Shown: positions 36,401-47,699 of the stretch, piece after piece
Position numbering within the stretch: position 1 is the stretch's first letter
Layout of the letters: each line of letters starts with the position of its first letter
Assembly: GCA_033819885.1 (NCBI GenBank)
Contig: JAQYUZ010000016.1
Span: 1-64,000, forward strand
DNA: 64,000 nt
Direction: 5' to 3'
Source: Microbotryomycetes sp. JL201
Lineage: Eukaryota; Basidiomycota; Microbotryomycetes
Translations under genes and position numbers: made by a program
The notes under the pieces: model-generated
Seen by the model: the letters and a program-made list of their open reading frames with translations, nothing else
Told to the model about the DNA's origin: nothing
Database searches by the model: none

Positions 36401-38230
36401 GCACAAGAAGTCATCGAAGGTCGGCCTCTGCCAGCTCACCGCGTCGAGGATGCATCGTTACGTTCCGAGATTGAGCGAGATATTCTCGCTTTGAATGTGC
36501 GTCTCAGATCTGGATCTGATGCTGGAACGAAAACGACAGCAATCTGACATTTTCGACGCAGAGTATTGCGAGACATTTGCGCAAGCGACGATTCGATGGC
36601 GGTGCTTTGCGCATCGACAACGTCAAGGTTTCGTTCAAACTTGACGAGAACGGTTTGCCCGAAGACTGTGATTCTTATGAGCGCAAAGAGGCGAATGAGT
36701 TGATTGAAGAGGTGAGAAACTGAGTCGGAAACCCCAGTTCCGAAACTCAATGACTTTGCTTGCAGTTCATGCTCTTGGCCAACATGTCTGTCGCTGGCAA
36801 GATTGCAGCGGGTTTGCCGGATCAGGCGTTGTTGCGTCGTCACGAGTCGCCTATCGAACGTCGGTTTGAAGCATTCCTGGGCCGCATGAGTCGTCTCGGC
36901 CTGGATCTCGACGGCAGCAGCGCCGGCGCCCTGATGAAGTCTATCCAACAAGTGCAAGACGAAACGGCGAGACAAACGCTGCAGCACCTCTGTGAGACCG
37001 CTGATGTGCTGACGTTTGACGCGCTAGCCACTGACGAGAGCTTTGTACACCAGGTACCAAGTCAATGTTGCGCGCCAAGTACTTCTGCACTGGCATGCTC
37101 GACATTTCAAAGTACGGTCACTACGCTCTGAATGTGCCTCTGTATACGCACTTTACATCACCCATTCGTCGTTACGCCGACGTCATGGTGCACCGTCAGC
37201 TCGAGGCCGTCTTGGCCGGTCCGGCAGATTCCAAGTTTACCTTGGACACTGAAGCCGTGTCCAAAGTTGCTCAACAATGCAATATCAAAAAAGATGCCGC
37301 GCGTATGGCTCAGGAGCAGTCGGCGCACTTGTTCTTGTGCGTGCTGATTTCGACATTGACAACAAAGTATGGACCTGTCATACGACCTGCCAAGGTCATT
37401 GGTGTGCTTGATCAGGCTTTTGACGTCATGGTTCCCGAATTCGGGATCGAGAAACGTAAGTGGTTGGATTCGGAGAGGCACACCGCGCTTGATTGGATTC
37501 GCTGATGCATTTGTTGCAGGCGTGCATGTCGATCAAATGCCGACAGAGGTGAGTCGTTGGTATCTCGAGAGTGGCAATGTTGCTCAACTTTCTTGCTGCT
37601 GCAGACGACTGTTCACGATGAGGATGCCAACACGCTAGCGATCTACTGGAAGAAGGGCGTTGACGTCCTCGCATGGCTCGCTGATGCCCAAAAGGACAGT
37701 CACTTGCAAAGCATTCGCGAGCAAGATGAGCGCCGTCGCCGCAATGGCAGCAGTGGCGCCTCGGCAAGCGATCCTGATGTGACGATCTCGGACGCGAATG
37801 CTGTGAGCGCCTTGTTTAACGATGAGGGTGAAGGAGACAGAGACACGGAAATGAGATCCAAGCAGCGTGCGAGGTCAAAGAGCGTGAGTGTTTGGTTCGT
37901 TGCGGTTGGAACTGGGGCAATTCCTAACGATCAAACCTGGATCACAGACCAAGCCGCTCGTGTTTGAGAGGCTCGAGCAACGCGACGGACATTTAATTCA
38001 GCATGTCAAGGAATTGCAGACAGTGCCTGTTATTGTCACGGTCTGTCGTTACGAGGTCCTCCAGCTTTGCTTCATACAGCCTGACACAGTTTCCCCTACT
38101 CAGGCGGACATGACCAAGTCTCCTCCTGTGTTGAAGGTCGTGTGAGTGCAAATGCTGGCTATTACCGTGTATTCGCTTGCTGACACAGAGCAACTGGGGC
38201 GAGCGCAGTGCCGTCAACCCATATGCTTAG
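33484..38230 (+). CDS. SSD1: Ssd1/Dis3L2-family RNA-binding protein with RNase II domain
   Basis: Ssd1 binds mRNAs for cell-wall and septation proteins and represses them; it descends from the Dis3L2 nuclease. The N-terminal 480 residues are disordered: Ser, Pro and His-rich patches, a polyglutamine segment near 33960-34060, and a [12 protein letters not shown] block after an intron. The cold-shock region starts [18 protein letters not shown] and has FICGSKDRN-like wording ([20 protein letters not shown]). The RNB domain has [16 protein letters not shown] with acidic spacing D-x5-D-x-[13 protein letters not shown], and [20 protein letters not shown]. It ends SAVNPYA. About nine introns; one (36316-36372) appears to start with GC. 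An apparent frame change near 37060 is resolved by an intron joining QHLC to [11 protein letters not shown]. An in-frame ATG at 33388 would add 32 residues. Confidence 0.93.
36316..36372 (+). other. probable GC-AG intron in SSD1
   Basis: The coding frames [12 protein letters not shown] meet only if splicing starts at GCGAGT (36316) and ends after CCCGCAG (36372). The obvious GT three bases further on gives the wrong phase. It is 57 nt long. Confidence 0.6.
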
Positions 38231-38404
38231 CATTGTGCACTGGTGTGTGGCTTTGTGATGAATGACAATGTACCTATTTGTACTATGTACCCTTTTAAAT
38301 GCGCCGGTCATATCACGTGAGTTACGCGCTGCGCGTCGATCGCCCGCTTGCCATGTTGAGCGCGCAACTTGGGAATTGTCCTTTGTCCTCACCATACGCG
38401 TTCA

Positions 38405-40143
38405 ATGGCGACTGATCCAGCGACGGAGCACGAAACGGTCAAGCAGAATGACCAGCCTTGGACGATTACGAAAGCGACGACGGCTGTGCGAATGGCGTGA
38501 GTGATCGGCCCCACAAGGTTGCCGGAGTTTGCGCGTGCCGTGCTGACCGCGCACGAGAAACGCGCATCTCGCTCTCGACTGACTTGAAACGGTTCCAGAT
38601 GGACATACAAGAGCGTGATCGGCAGCGTGGCAGCTACGGGGGTCAAGTACTATACCGTAGGACGTCAGTCGAGCGACTGAAACGCGCGGACATCCGATCG
38701 AGCTCAACTAACATGTCACATTCGCATCCACGCAGCGCCGCAAGAGTCGTGGTCGATCGAGACTGCCTTGTTCATTGCTGCGGTCAGGTCACTGAACCAG
38801 CACAGAGCCGCAAACTCGAACGTGCCTCCGCACGAGATTGATGAATTCAAGGCGGCAAAAGCGTCGAGGAAGAGGCTCGCCATGGCAGAGACGCACAACC
38901 CAAAGAACGGTGCATGTGCTGACGTGGCCATTCCGGTCAGGAAACGAGCAGGCCTGCAAGGCATCTTGAAAGACTTTGACGAACAAGAATCCGGCACAAG
39001 GACGATCGAGGCAGAGTGGCAACTGCACAATGATGCCCGCGCCAGTCCAAGTGACCGCGTGGTGCTCTACTTGCACGGCGGTGGCTATTTCCTGCTCAAC
39101 AGGAGATGCCAGAGGCCAATCACGTTGCTTGTCAGCAAAATGCTCAACTGCCGCATCTTGAGCGTCGACTACCGCCTCTGCCCCGAGACGAGATTTCCAG
39201 GAGGATTGCACGACGCAGTCAGCGCCTACTTGTACCTGACGCAGGACCTTGGCGTACCACCAGAAAACATCATCGTCGCCGGAGACTCCGCCGGTGGCGG
39301 TCTGTCCCTCGCGCTCATGCTGTATCTGCGCGACACAGAGATGCCCATGATCGGAGGCGCGTACCTGTTGTCGCCTTACTGCGATGGCACGAGCTCGCTC
39401 GGATCGTGGAAGTCGAACGAGCTTTCCGACTACTTGGCCATGCCAGACAGGAAACATCCCATGTTTCCAATGAATTTGTACCTTGGCGACAAGTGTGACG
39501 AGCTCATTCTGCATCCATACGTCACATCGAGTCTGGCCGACCTATCGGGCCTGCCTCCGATGTTGATACAGGCCGGTGGCGCAGAGACTCTGCGGGACGA
39601 AGTGACAGTGCTAGCGCATCGAGCCGCTCAGGCAGGCGTGCGCGTCAGGCACGAAGGCAAGCTTGATGTTAGACTCTGTCTCGGGTTTAGCTAAACATTG
39701 GGTCGCATACAGTGTTCGAAGGAGGGATTCACGTGTTTCAAGCTTTCGTCAAGACAGACGCGGCCGTCGCGGCGTACAAAGCACTGCGAGAATGGTATTC
39801 GTCGGATGTACCTTCTTCAAAGGCTGGAGGTGACTTTGGACGAGCAAATCAACTGCTTGACAACGCCTTTGCGGTACGCGACGGTAAATTGGCCAAGGAG
39901 TCCAAAGGCAAACCAAAATCTACACAGCAAAGGGTTGCGCGCGAGCCGAGATTCGTATTTGAGGCTGTACAGAAGCCTGCGCCCACCGTTGCGGGACACG
40001 ACGGCGCGTTTGCAGAATTGCGAAAGGCGGCAGAAGCCATGCAATCGGAAGGCGACCAGAATGTGACTTTTATCTATGAAGCGAGGAGAAACGAGAAAGC
40101 CGTTGGTATTGTAGGCAAGGTTAGAGGTATTCTGCACTTGTAA
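38405..40143 (+). CDS. alpha/beta hydrolase, hormone-sensitive-lipase/steryl-acetyl-hydrolase group (copy A)
   Basis: Serine hydrolase with the oxyanion-hole motif LYLHGGGYFLLNRR, nucleophile elbow VAGDSAGGGLSLALM, an acidic residue in GGAETLRDE and the catalytic His in FEGGIHVFQAF. The start is MATDPATEHETVKQND, followed over introns by an N-terminal helix-rich part with AWTYKSVIGSVAATGVKYYT and PPQESWSIETALFIAAV. A GC-AG intron (39657-39712) joins RHE to VFEGGIHVF. The C-terminal 100 residues are basic and polar (LAKESKGKPKSTQQR) and end RGILHL. The natural ester is unknown; related yeast enzymes deacetylate sterols. It is a tandem paralogue of the gene at 40248, 105 bp downstream. Confidence 0.85.
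39657..39712 (+). other. GC-AG intron in hydrolase copy A
   Basis: The donor is GAAG then GCAAGC, the acceptor CATACAG. Splicing here restores HEVFEGGIHVF, which aligns with HEVYENGVHSF of the neighbouring paralogue. No GT donor nearby gives this phase. Confidence 0.8.
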
Positions 40144-40247
40144 TTCATAGCAAAATTTGCCGTCACGTGATCCGTTCATCCTCTTCCGAGCGACATTGAA
40201 GAGTCGTCTCTTTCTTCCATCTGCGCCGCCTGCAAAGCCATCGAGAG

Positions 40248-41962
40248 ATGTATGTCGAGCTCTCAGTTTTGTACGGCCCCTTTGAGAGGTCCCGCGCACG
40301 CCATGCTGTACAGCTCGAGCGAAGCGAACTAACACTTTCACGAGACGACTCTGCAGGGCGGCAGCAGTTCCGGCAATCTTGAAAACGTTGTATAGGCACT
40401 TTACGTCCGGGCGTGAGCTACACACCATGTGCACCTCCCTCGTGCAGGCTGTTGCTCGGCCGTATGACATCATCTCAACTTGGCTGAACAAAGCTGACAA
40501 AACTTGATGCATCTTCCAAAACGCCAGCGCCAAGTCAATACGAATCATTGTCGTTGAAGCTGCAACTCGTCACTGCCATCATGCGGACGACGGACGAAGC
40601 AGAAGCTCGAAAAGCGATGGCGAACCCAGACAAGATTGATGTGACCAAGGAGACACGGAGCAAAAGGTCTCGCCTGGAAAAGCTTGGTGCACAAAAGCCA
40701 AAGCAAGCTGTCGTATTGGAAGTGGATATTCCTGTGAAACATCAAGGTTTCGTAGGAGAATTGCACACTCGGCCTGAAGACGGGTCCAGGCGAATAGATG
40801 TCTGTCTGTCATGAACGTTGACCATTACGTTGCTTTACTTACTTCTCTGATCTGCAAACAGGCCGAATGGGAACTGCATGACCAGGTCACGGAGCCTCGC
40901 ACAGACCGAATGGTCTTGTACGTGCACGGCGTGAGTTCCGGTGGACTTCCGCCAGATTTGGTTCAATTACCTGACACAGCACTGCAGGGCGGATACTCAA
41001 TCTTGTCCCGGAAGGTGTACAGACCCGTGTCGGTCCAGCTCAGCGCAGTGCTCAATTGCCCCGTGCTCAGCACGAACTACAGTCTCGCCCCAGAGAACCC
41101 TTATCCCGCGGCGATTCGGGACATTGTCTCTGTATACCTGCATCTGACCCGGGACCTCGAGATTCCAGCGTCTTCAATTATCGTCGCTGGTGACTCTTCA
41201 GGAGCGGCAATGTGTCTTGCCTTGATGTTGTACTTGCGCGACAACGACATGGCCATGGTCTCGAGCTCGATCCTGTTTTCACCTTCATGCGATCTGACAA
41301 GAAGCTTTAAATCATTAGACGACAACGCCGCATGGGACGCTTTGCACGAACCTCCAAACTCTTGCAAAACTTGTCCAGGCAGGTTGTACTTGTCTCAACA
41401 AGATCAAGAGTTTGATAGGTTGTCGGTCAAGCCTTACGTGTCTGCTTCAATCTCGGCAGATTTCAAGGGTTTACCTCGACTGCTAGTTGTGACGGGATCG
41501 AACGAAGTTTTAAGGGATGAAAGCGTCTTGTTGAGCCAGAGAGCAGCTCATGATGGTGTAGACGTTACTCACGAGGTGTACGAGAACGGTGTACACTCTT
41601 TCGTCGTATTCACGGACGAAGACGTCGCCGTCGCAGCTTATGCAAACATCGCCGAGTGGGCAGCCGAGAGAGAAGAAGGCGACAGGGACAGCATCGGACT
41701 GCGTGACATCATCGACAGGCTCATTGAAAAGAGACGCGCCAAAGGATGGAACGCGAACCAAGCCAAACGAAAAGAGATCACGCCAAAATGGGTGTTTGAG
41801 CGAGACGACAGCAAGCAAGTACAAAGGGTGAGATGCAGAGATGAAGCGCACCCGAAAGCAAAAGAAACTCTGGAAGGGCTGGAGAGACAGGGTTACCTTG
41901 AAAATGTGACAACCGTCTACTCGCCGAGGCGAAATCATGGTGGCAAGACAATCTTGTTGTAA
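40248..41962 (+). CDS. alpha/beta hydrolase, paralogue of the preceding gene (copy B)
   Basis: Same fold and order as copy A: HG-GGYSILSRKVY (split by an intron at 40931-40987), PVLSTNYSLAPENPYPAAI, nucleophile motif VAGDSSGAAMCLALM, acidic LRDESVLL and catalytic His in YENGVHSFVVF. The proposed start MYVELSVLAAAVPAILKTLY uses a first intron ending at the CTGCAG near 40358. A second intron (gtgagc...acgccag) then yields TSGPPSQYESLSLKLQ, at the same GP-P codon position and phase as in copy A. A further intron separates RRID from AEWELHD, absent in copy A. The C-terminal tail is basic, ending NHGGKTILL. Substrate unknown. The 5' exons are inferred by analogy with copy A. Confidence 0.82.
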
Positions 41963-42110
41963 TTTGGCGCTTGCATGCGGAATTTCTGAGAAAGATTTTC
42001 TTTACAATGTATGGGATAAGGTAACGGTCAAGCCCTGCACTGAGCGACTACGATTCTAGAGACGACTTTTTGACAGAGCTGCGATGGTTTGGGGAGAGGT
42101 CCGCGCTTGC

Positions 42111-44467
42111 TCACAAGACCGTGTTTGGCCAGCTGTCAAGATGTTTCGCTCAGCCTCAAGTTCACAAAGACAGGCATTGCACACTCACGTGTAAGGCTTC
42201 TCCGAACGGTGGTACTTGCCATGCTTTGTTACAAAGTCGTCCAAGCCAGCCGGACCGCGCGTGCCGTACTCGTAGGACTCGGGCTTGGGCTTATTGTCTA
42301 AAAAGACAGAGAGGGACAAGCGAGCCGTCAGCTCAGCTGTCACACGGGCTTCGTCATACTGGGGCACAGCGCACTATCAATGTGGTGCAGCAGAGGCGTA
42401 AAGATCTTCCAGGCAATGTCAAGTTCATCGTCACGGACAAAGTTGGAGTGGTCGCCCTTGATGGCGTCCAGAATCAATGCTCTGTGGGTATCAGTCGTCA
42501 ATGTCACAGCTCTTGTGGCTGCACACCAGATCGAGGACCCACTCGTAAGCCTCTGGGATTTTGAGGTCAGAGAAACGTCGCTTGTAGGTCAAATCCATTT
42601 CCGTTGGTACCGTTCGCATGGCCAAGCCCGGCGCTTTCGAGTTCATCTTCAAGTAGACGGCCTCGTTAGGCTGCACACGGATGACAAGCTCGTTGCGTGT
42701 AATCTCGGCAAAGATGCCTTGTGTAACGTCCTTGTACTGAATGCGAATCTCGGTCTTTTGTTCGTTAAGGGCTGGAAATGGACGAGTTGATGAGACTAAA
42801 GGCACTCCCCGATGGCAAGACAATCATGATTCACTCACCCTTGCCGGCCTTGAGGATAAACGGTACGCCCTCCCATCGGGGCGAGTTTATGTGAACAACG
42901 CAGGCGGCAAATGTCGGGCAAATTGAGCCTTTTGGCACAGTCTCATCCTCGAGGTAGCCCGGCTTCTTGCCGTCCTTGGTCTCTGCACCAACGTACTGAC
43001 CCAACAATGATTCTTCGAATTTGAGCGGTGGGATGTAGCGCAAAACCTTGACCTTTTCGTCGCGAATGTCTTCGGACGAAAACGATACGGGCCGCTCCAT
43101 CGTCAGGATACTCAAAACCTGAAGCAAGTCTGCGGAGCCAATTCACGGTGAGCTAGCATGTGGCGTTTTTAGTCAGAGGACCGCTCACGGTTCTGCATGA
43201 CGTCGCGAATGATGCCAAATTCGTCAAAGTAACCGCCCCGGCCCTCTGTACCGAACGGCTCCTTGAACGTGATTTGCACGTTGGAAATCAAGTTCTTGTT
43301 GAACGACGCATCAAGCATGACGTTGGCAAAGCGGAGCACGAGCAAGTTCTTGACCATCTCTTTGCCGAGGTAGTGATCGATACGGAAGATCTATCAACGG
43401 TACGTGACGGTCAGAGTGGAAGCCTGTGTGTCAACAAATTTGCGCACGCACCTCCTCCTCTTTCCATTCCTTTTTCAATGCAGTCTGCATCTCGCGTGAG
43501 CTCTCGAGATCCTTGCCGAAGGGCTTTTCGACAATGATTCGGTTGATTCCGCCCTCTGAGTAGTTGTTCTTGCGCAAGTGCGCCGCGACGGTTGTAAATA
43601 CGCTCGGCGGCAGAGCCATGTAGAAGATCCTGTTCTTTGCCGCGTTGGCGTCGGCGTAACCTTTTTCGATCTCTGCCAATGACTTTTCAAGGTTCTGGAA
43701 CGACTCGTCCTCGTCGTATTGACCTGAAACGTATGTGCAGATTTTAAGGAACTCTTTCAACTTTTCCTTCATTGCCGGGATCGGCGCCTTGATGTACTGG
43801 CTGACACGCTTGTGATACTCCTGTGAGACGAGTCGATGTTCTCGGTTAGCGAATCCAGCACAAGGCTTGGAGCGGAATTGTAGTTCATGTTTGCCAATGC
43901 GTATCATGAACGAAGTAGGGCCTGCTGGCCTCTCGATGTGAACAAAGTCTCGTCGCGAGGGTGGGTCCGTCGATGAGATCATGACTGTTGAGCCCGGAAG
44001 TGCTCGGATATGAACGTGGGCCAGGCTGTGCGTGCCGAGCCAGCTGGCTGCTGCACAAAGAATCGCTCGTCTGTGATGATTACGGCGAGACTAACCTCTT
44101 CGTCCATCTTTGTGCGCGCATACCCGACAATCTTGATGCCTTTGGGCAGGAAGCCATTGTTGTACAAGCCAAACAAGGCCGGGAATGTCTGTTTCAGTGA
44201 TGATTCTTGTGTCAGCTGCAAGTGTCTGTGGTGCGTTGCACGTGCATGGGCTGGTTAACGGGTGCGTTCGTCATCGACGGCGAGCGACAGCCGAGTGCCG
44301 TCGTCGCCCATCGCCGCATGCTCATCCGCTTCGTCCGGTACCAGCGACGGACTGACCTTTTTCTTTGCCAAGTCTCCCGAGGCGCCGAGTACGACGATGA
44401 GCGTGTTGCTCTCGAGCGACTCTGTGCCGGCCCCACCGCTCGACGGAATCTCGCCGGTCGCAGACAT
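42111..44467 (-). CDS. ZWF1: glucose-6-phosphate 1-dehydrogenase
   Basis: Cytosolic NADP-dependent enzyme of the oxidative pentose phosphate pathway. It begins [18 protein letters not shown]. The cofactor motif is [13 protein letters not shown], spliced to [15 protein letters not shown]. Conserved blocks follow: [27 protein letters not shown], the active-site [47 protein letters not shown], and the C-terminal [14 protein letters not shown]. The frame would stop at 42185, but an intron there (gtgagt...cttgacag) leads to a last exon encoding WPNTVL and stop at 42111-42113. This restores the YTWP ending usual in fungal enzymes. About eight introns. No disruption seen. Confidence 0.95.
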
Positions 44468-45207
44468 GTTTGCCGTGAGGGTAACCTAGTGTTGGTGTAT
44501 AGGCTTTGAACCTCTGTGGATATCGCACAGACAAAGAGGCGCGCGTATCGAGCGAAACGAAAGCCGCAGGCGCGTTGACCGAAGCTGCGACGTCGGTCAT
44601 CCACAAACCTCTCACTATTGTCGCACGGCTGGCGCACACTGACAAGCGCACAATACACATTCAAGAATTGTCGACCACGATCCGCTACAATCTACAAATT
44701 ACCCGAACGCCATCCGTCCAGCTCCTCGATCACGACATTGGCGTTGCATCGACCCGCGCGCTCTTAAACAAATCGTTCAACTAGTACTCTAGGCTCTCTT
44801 CCACACGACGAATTGAAAATTCACACCCATCAGAGACGGAAAGTGGCCGTCAGCACACGGTGCCAGTCAACCATGCACCTTTTATCGTCAGGCTGCCTCA
44901 CAATGAGGACAGCCCGCGCGTAGAAAGACTCTGAAGGACACCACAGTTGCATCCGCCCCACAGCTATTTCTGAAGCGCACACTTTGATTTAGCCTTGCTA
45001 CAATAGTTCCTCTGCAACAGAGAGCGGTCCTAGCGCACAACTGACTACGACACTTGCCAAGGCAATTTTGTAATGCCAATGCAACAAGCGCTACTCTCCA
45101 CTTCACATTTGCCGAGGAACCCCCTTCGCTTACGAGTGCTAAGCGTTTGCACTTGCTGCGAGCAAGGCAATGTGATTACCAAGCAGTCGTGGTCAACAAT
45201 GCAAGCC
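44468..45207. other. intergenic, no gene seen
   Basis: 740 bp between the start of glucose-6-phosphate dehydrogenase and the end of the CsbD-like gene. A short plus frame (44506-44784) has no recognisable motif. The segment near 45130-45160 may hold an alternative last exon of the CsbD-like gene. Confidence 0.5.
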
Positions 45208-45826
45208 TCAGATTCCGAATGAGATAAAGTGTACAAGACCCTCACCTTGAGCTTTGCCGGCTGCTTCTCTCTGCTCGCCTTGACGTTCAAGCTCTTTATC
45301 ACCGGTCACAATGCCCATGAGCCTATCCGTCTGAGTCGAATTGTCAGTTGTCGAACATTTCGACATAGTATGTTGATGAGAACACTCGAGCTCCGGATTG
45401 ACACTGACCTTGCCACCAATGCGGTCTGTCACACCTTCCACGAAAGCTTGCGTTTGCACCGCTTTTTGCTCGACCTGTCCCTGAGCAGCTTGATCTCGAC
45501 CTGCGTCCTCCAGGTACTTTGATCCGACAGCTGCACCATACGTCTCTTTCAAGCCTGTTGTACGAACAACGATTAATCATCCACTTAGCTGCGTGTCGCA
45601 CTACTAGTGAAACGAGCAGAAACACACCTCCAACAATCTCGTTGTACTTTCCACGGGCCTGCAGTCGTTGTACGTATGTAGGTGCACGTGTGTGAGTATG
45701 CGTATGCGCGTGCGCGAGCAAGCAGTAGCGCCAGAGCACAAGGTATATCGAGGCAGGCGTCAGGACGGCATGTCTTGCTCCTAAATCACATATTCGACTG
45801 ACTGCTGAAGGTTGATCGTCTGTCAT
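45208..45826 (-). CDS. CsbD-like stress-response protein
   Basis: Small hydrophilic helical protein of the CsbD family, abundant in fungal stress transcriptomes but without known activity. The exons read MTDDQPSA, then ARGKYNEIVGG, then LKETYGAAVGSKYLEDAGRDQ...AFVEGVTDRIGGK, then TDRLMGIVTGDKELERQGEQ with REAAGKAQGEG. The (L/I)KE-x-x-G and TGDKELERQG wording is the family repeat, so there are about two copies. The first intron (about 140 nt) contains a (CA/TG)-rich simple sequence. The frame as written stops at 45208. A GT-AG intron after KAQ would instead lead to SANA and stop at 45139-45141, so the last few residues are uncertain. Probably cytosolic. Confidence 0.82.
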
Positions 45827-46231
45827 GGGGCTGATGTACGGGAAAGCAAGGCCAGAGCAGGATCATTGGACGCGCGCGCTTCGATGACGTCGGCGACTCG
45901 CGGCACGTGACTTGGCTCACTCCAGGTCGACAACAGAGTGCACCTTCGTCTTCGAGCGTGGCGAAATTGGTGATTGCGCTTGAGAGCCTATTATTAATAA
46001 GCGAGACGTTTCTCCCGATCCCTTACGAAACGTCCGATGGCGAATTAGCACTGCTCATGGGCGCCATGTGCTTGCTATAGATCAAACCACACCACGACAA
46101 GTCGTGACGTTCAGCAAGAATGGAGGACTGCTATTACACAACAAAAGCCAATGTAACAAATGAAAACCTAAGATGCACCAAGCTGAAACGTCAATCCAGT
46201 TGCAGCTTTTGCAGGCCCACAAAAATCGGCA
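45827..46231. other. intergenic, no gene seen
   Basis: 405 bp between the CsbD-like start and the alternative oxidase stop. It has a CACGTG near 45904 and an AT-rich TTATTAATAAG near 45990. No frame is convincing. Confidence 0.5.
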
Positions 46232-47699
46232 TCACTGCGATTTCTTCTGGTCATGGTCACGTTCAAGTTGATTGCGAATCTCTTGCTCTGCTTCTTTCGC
46301 CCACTTTAAACTGCGCTCGCGATCAAAGCCAGGGACAGTCCCTTGGAGCAACGGGTCGGGATGCTTGATCGCGAACGGGTTCACATCGTCTTTACGCAAG
46401 TTGGCGAGCGTGTGCTGCAATAGTCAGGTTGTCAGCATCGGCTCGGAGATTAGCACTCCGCGAATGCACTCACATTGACGAACCGGTGTCCCGCTTCGTC
46501 GGCTCGAATAGCTTCGACAAGTTCTGTCATGGTGGCCGTCTGTGGCATTCGCCAGTAGTCCTTTGCAATCTGGGGCACCTCGAGCTTGTCCCACTCTGGA
46601 AGATGTCCACGCCGCATCTCGTCAAGAATCTGCGTATAAGTCAGGCACGCCTCTTCTTCCAAGCAACCAACGAAGCGATGCGCTGCGCGGGGTGACATGA
46701 GGTAGGTCAAGAAGAACGCGTTGAAAAAGACGCTGGCGGAGAACAATATATCAGAACCGTGGTCGAGCCAGTAAAGACGCTTCGGGCAGCTGACCCTTGA
46801 GCGAGGATGATCATGACTCGCATGAACAGTCCCGGCTTGGCAATCTTGAGCCAAGTCAGCAGGTGCATGCGCTCGTTTTCGGCTTCTTGCAGGAGGGTGG
46901 CGATCCAGCCTCCGTCTCGCTTGAGTGCACGGATGCTTCGCAGGTGGCGAAGGACGCCTGCTGTGAAGCCGGGAACGCCTGCGATAGATTCGAGGAACAG
47001 GATGCGGACATTCCATTGGTCGGGCGTCATGAGGAACCCTTCCTTCCTCAGTTCGGCCAGGGACTGGGTTTGAAATAGGTCAGACACCGACATGGTACCT
47101 TTCGTGTCGAAAAAGCTCACTAGATCCGTTTTGCCCTGCTTCTTCAAAGCTTCGATGGCAGCTTCAGGCGAGGCGTGCTGCGCAAGCCAAGAGCTCGGTC
47201 AGCCAATGTGCGAATTCAAAATTTCGTCGAGACATACTTTGTAGCGCGTCACAAAATCAAACAGACGCCTTGAAAGCTTGACGAGTCCTGTTGATATTAT
47301 TTGTTAGTTGCGGAGCACGTACGATGTGGAGCCCACGCCAGTTCCCGGCGACGGCAGAGTCAGCACTGACCGGCAGCGAGCTTATCCGAGGGTGTGTTGA
47401 GTGGTGCTCGGACGACTTTGACTGTTTGGGTGTCTTCAGGTGTGTCTACAAGTGGCGAGAGTTCAGCGAAGGCAGCACTCCTCAGGTTGCATGCGCTCAC
47501 AGACAGCATGACGCATGACCCAGTCCTCGTGTGGCCGAGAGTGCTTCCATGTCGCGGTTTTTGCGTCGAGATGGTGGGGCTGGAACGCGTTGCGCGCGTC
47601 AGATGCTTGTGCCGAGAGTAGGCTTGACGACGTGAGCAGACGAGCGCCGAGCAGGCGTGGTGGATGGCGGGAAGCAAGCGTGGCTAGTCGAATTGACAT
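46232..47699 (-). CDS. AOX1: mitochondrial alternative oxidase
   Basis: Di-iron ubiquinol oxidase of the inner mitochondrial membrane that passes electrons to oxygen without proton pumping. The N-terminus [20 protein letters not shown] is a clear mitochondrial presequence. Next come [19 protein letters not shown] (restored by a splice at gtgagc) and [12 protein letters not shown]. All iron ligands are present: Glu in LESIAGVPG, Glu and His in NERMHLLTW, Glu in LEEEACLTY, and Glu and His in [11 protein letters not shown]. The QDC-type fungal insertion is modest. It ends [12 protein letters not shown]. About five introns. A CACGTG lies at 47812-47817, about 115 bp upstream of the start. AOX genes are usually induced when the cytochrome chain is blocked; no specific site for this is seen. 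Confidence 0.96.

Noticed and set aside
37020-37080. Apparent frameshift in SSD1 between ESFVHQ and MLRAKYF
   Set aside because: An ordinary intron (donor gtgaga after QHLC, acceptor ending at CACCAG) gives [11 protein letters not shown] in phase, so there is no frameshift.
38789-39514. 241-codon minus-strand frame
   Set aside because: It is antisense to hydrolase copy A, which has a complete set of motifs on the plus strand.
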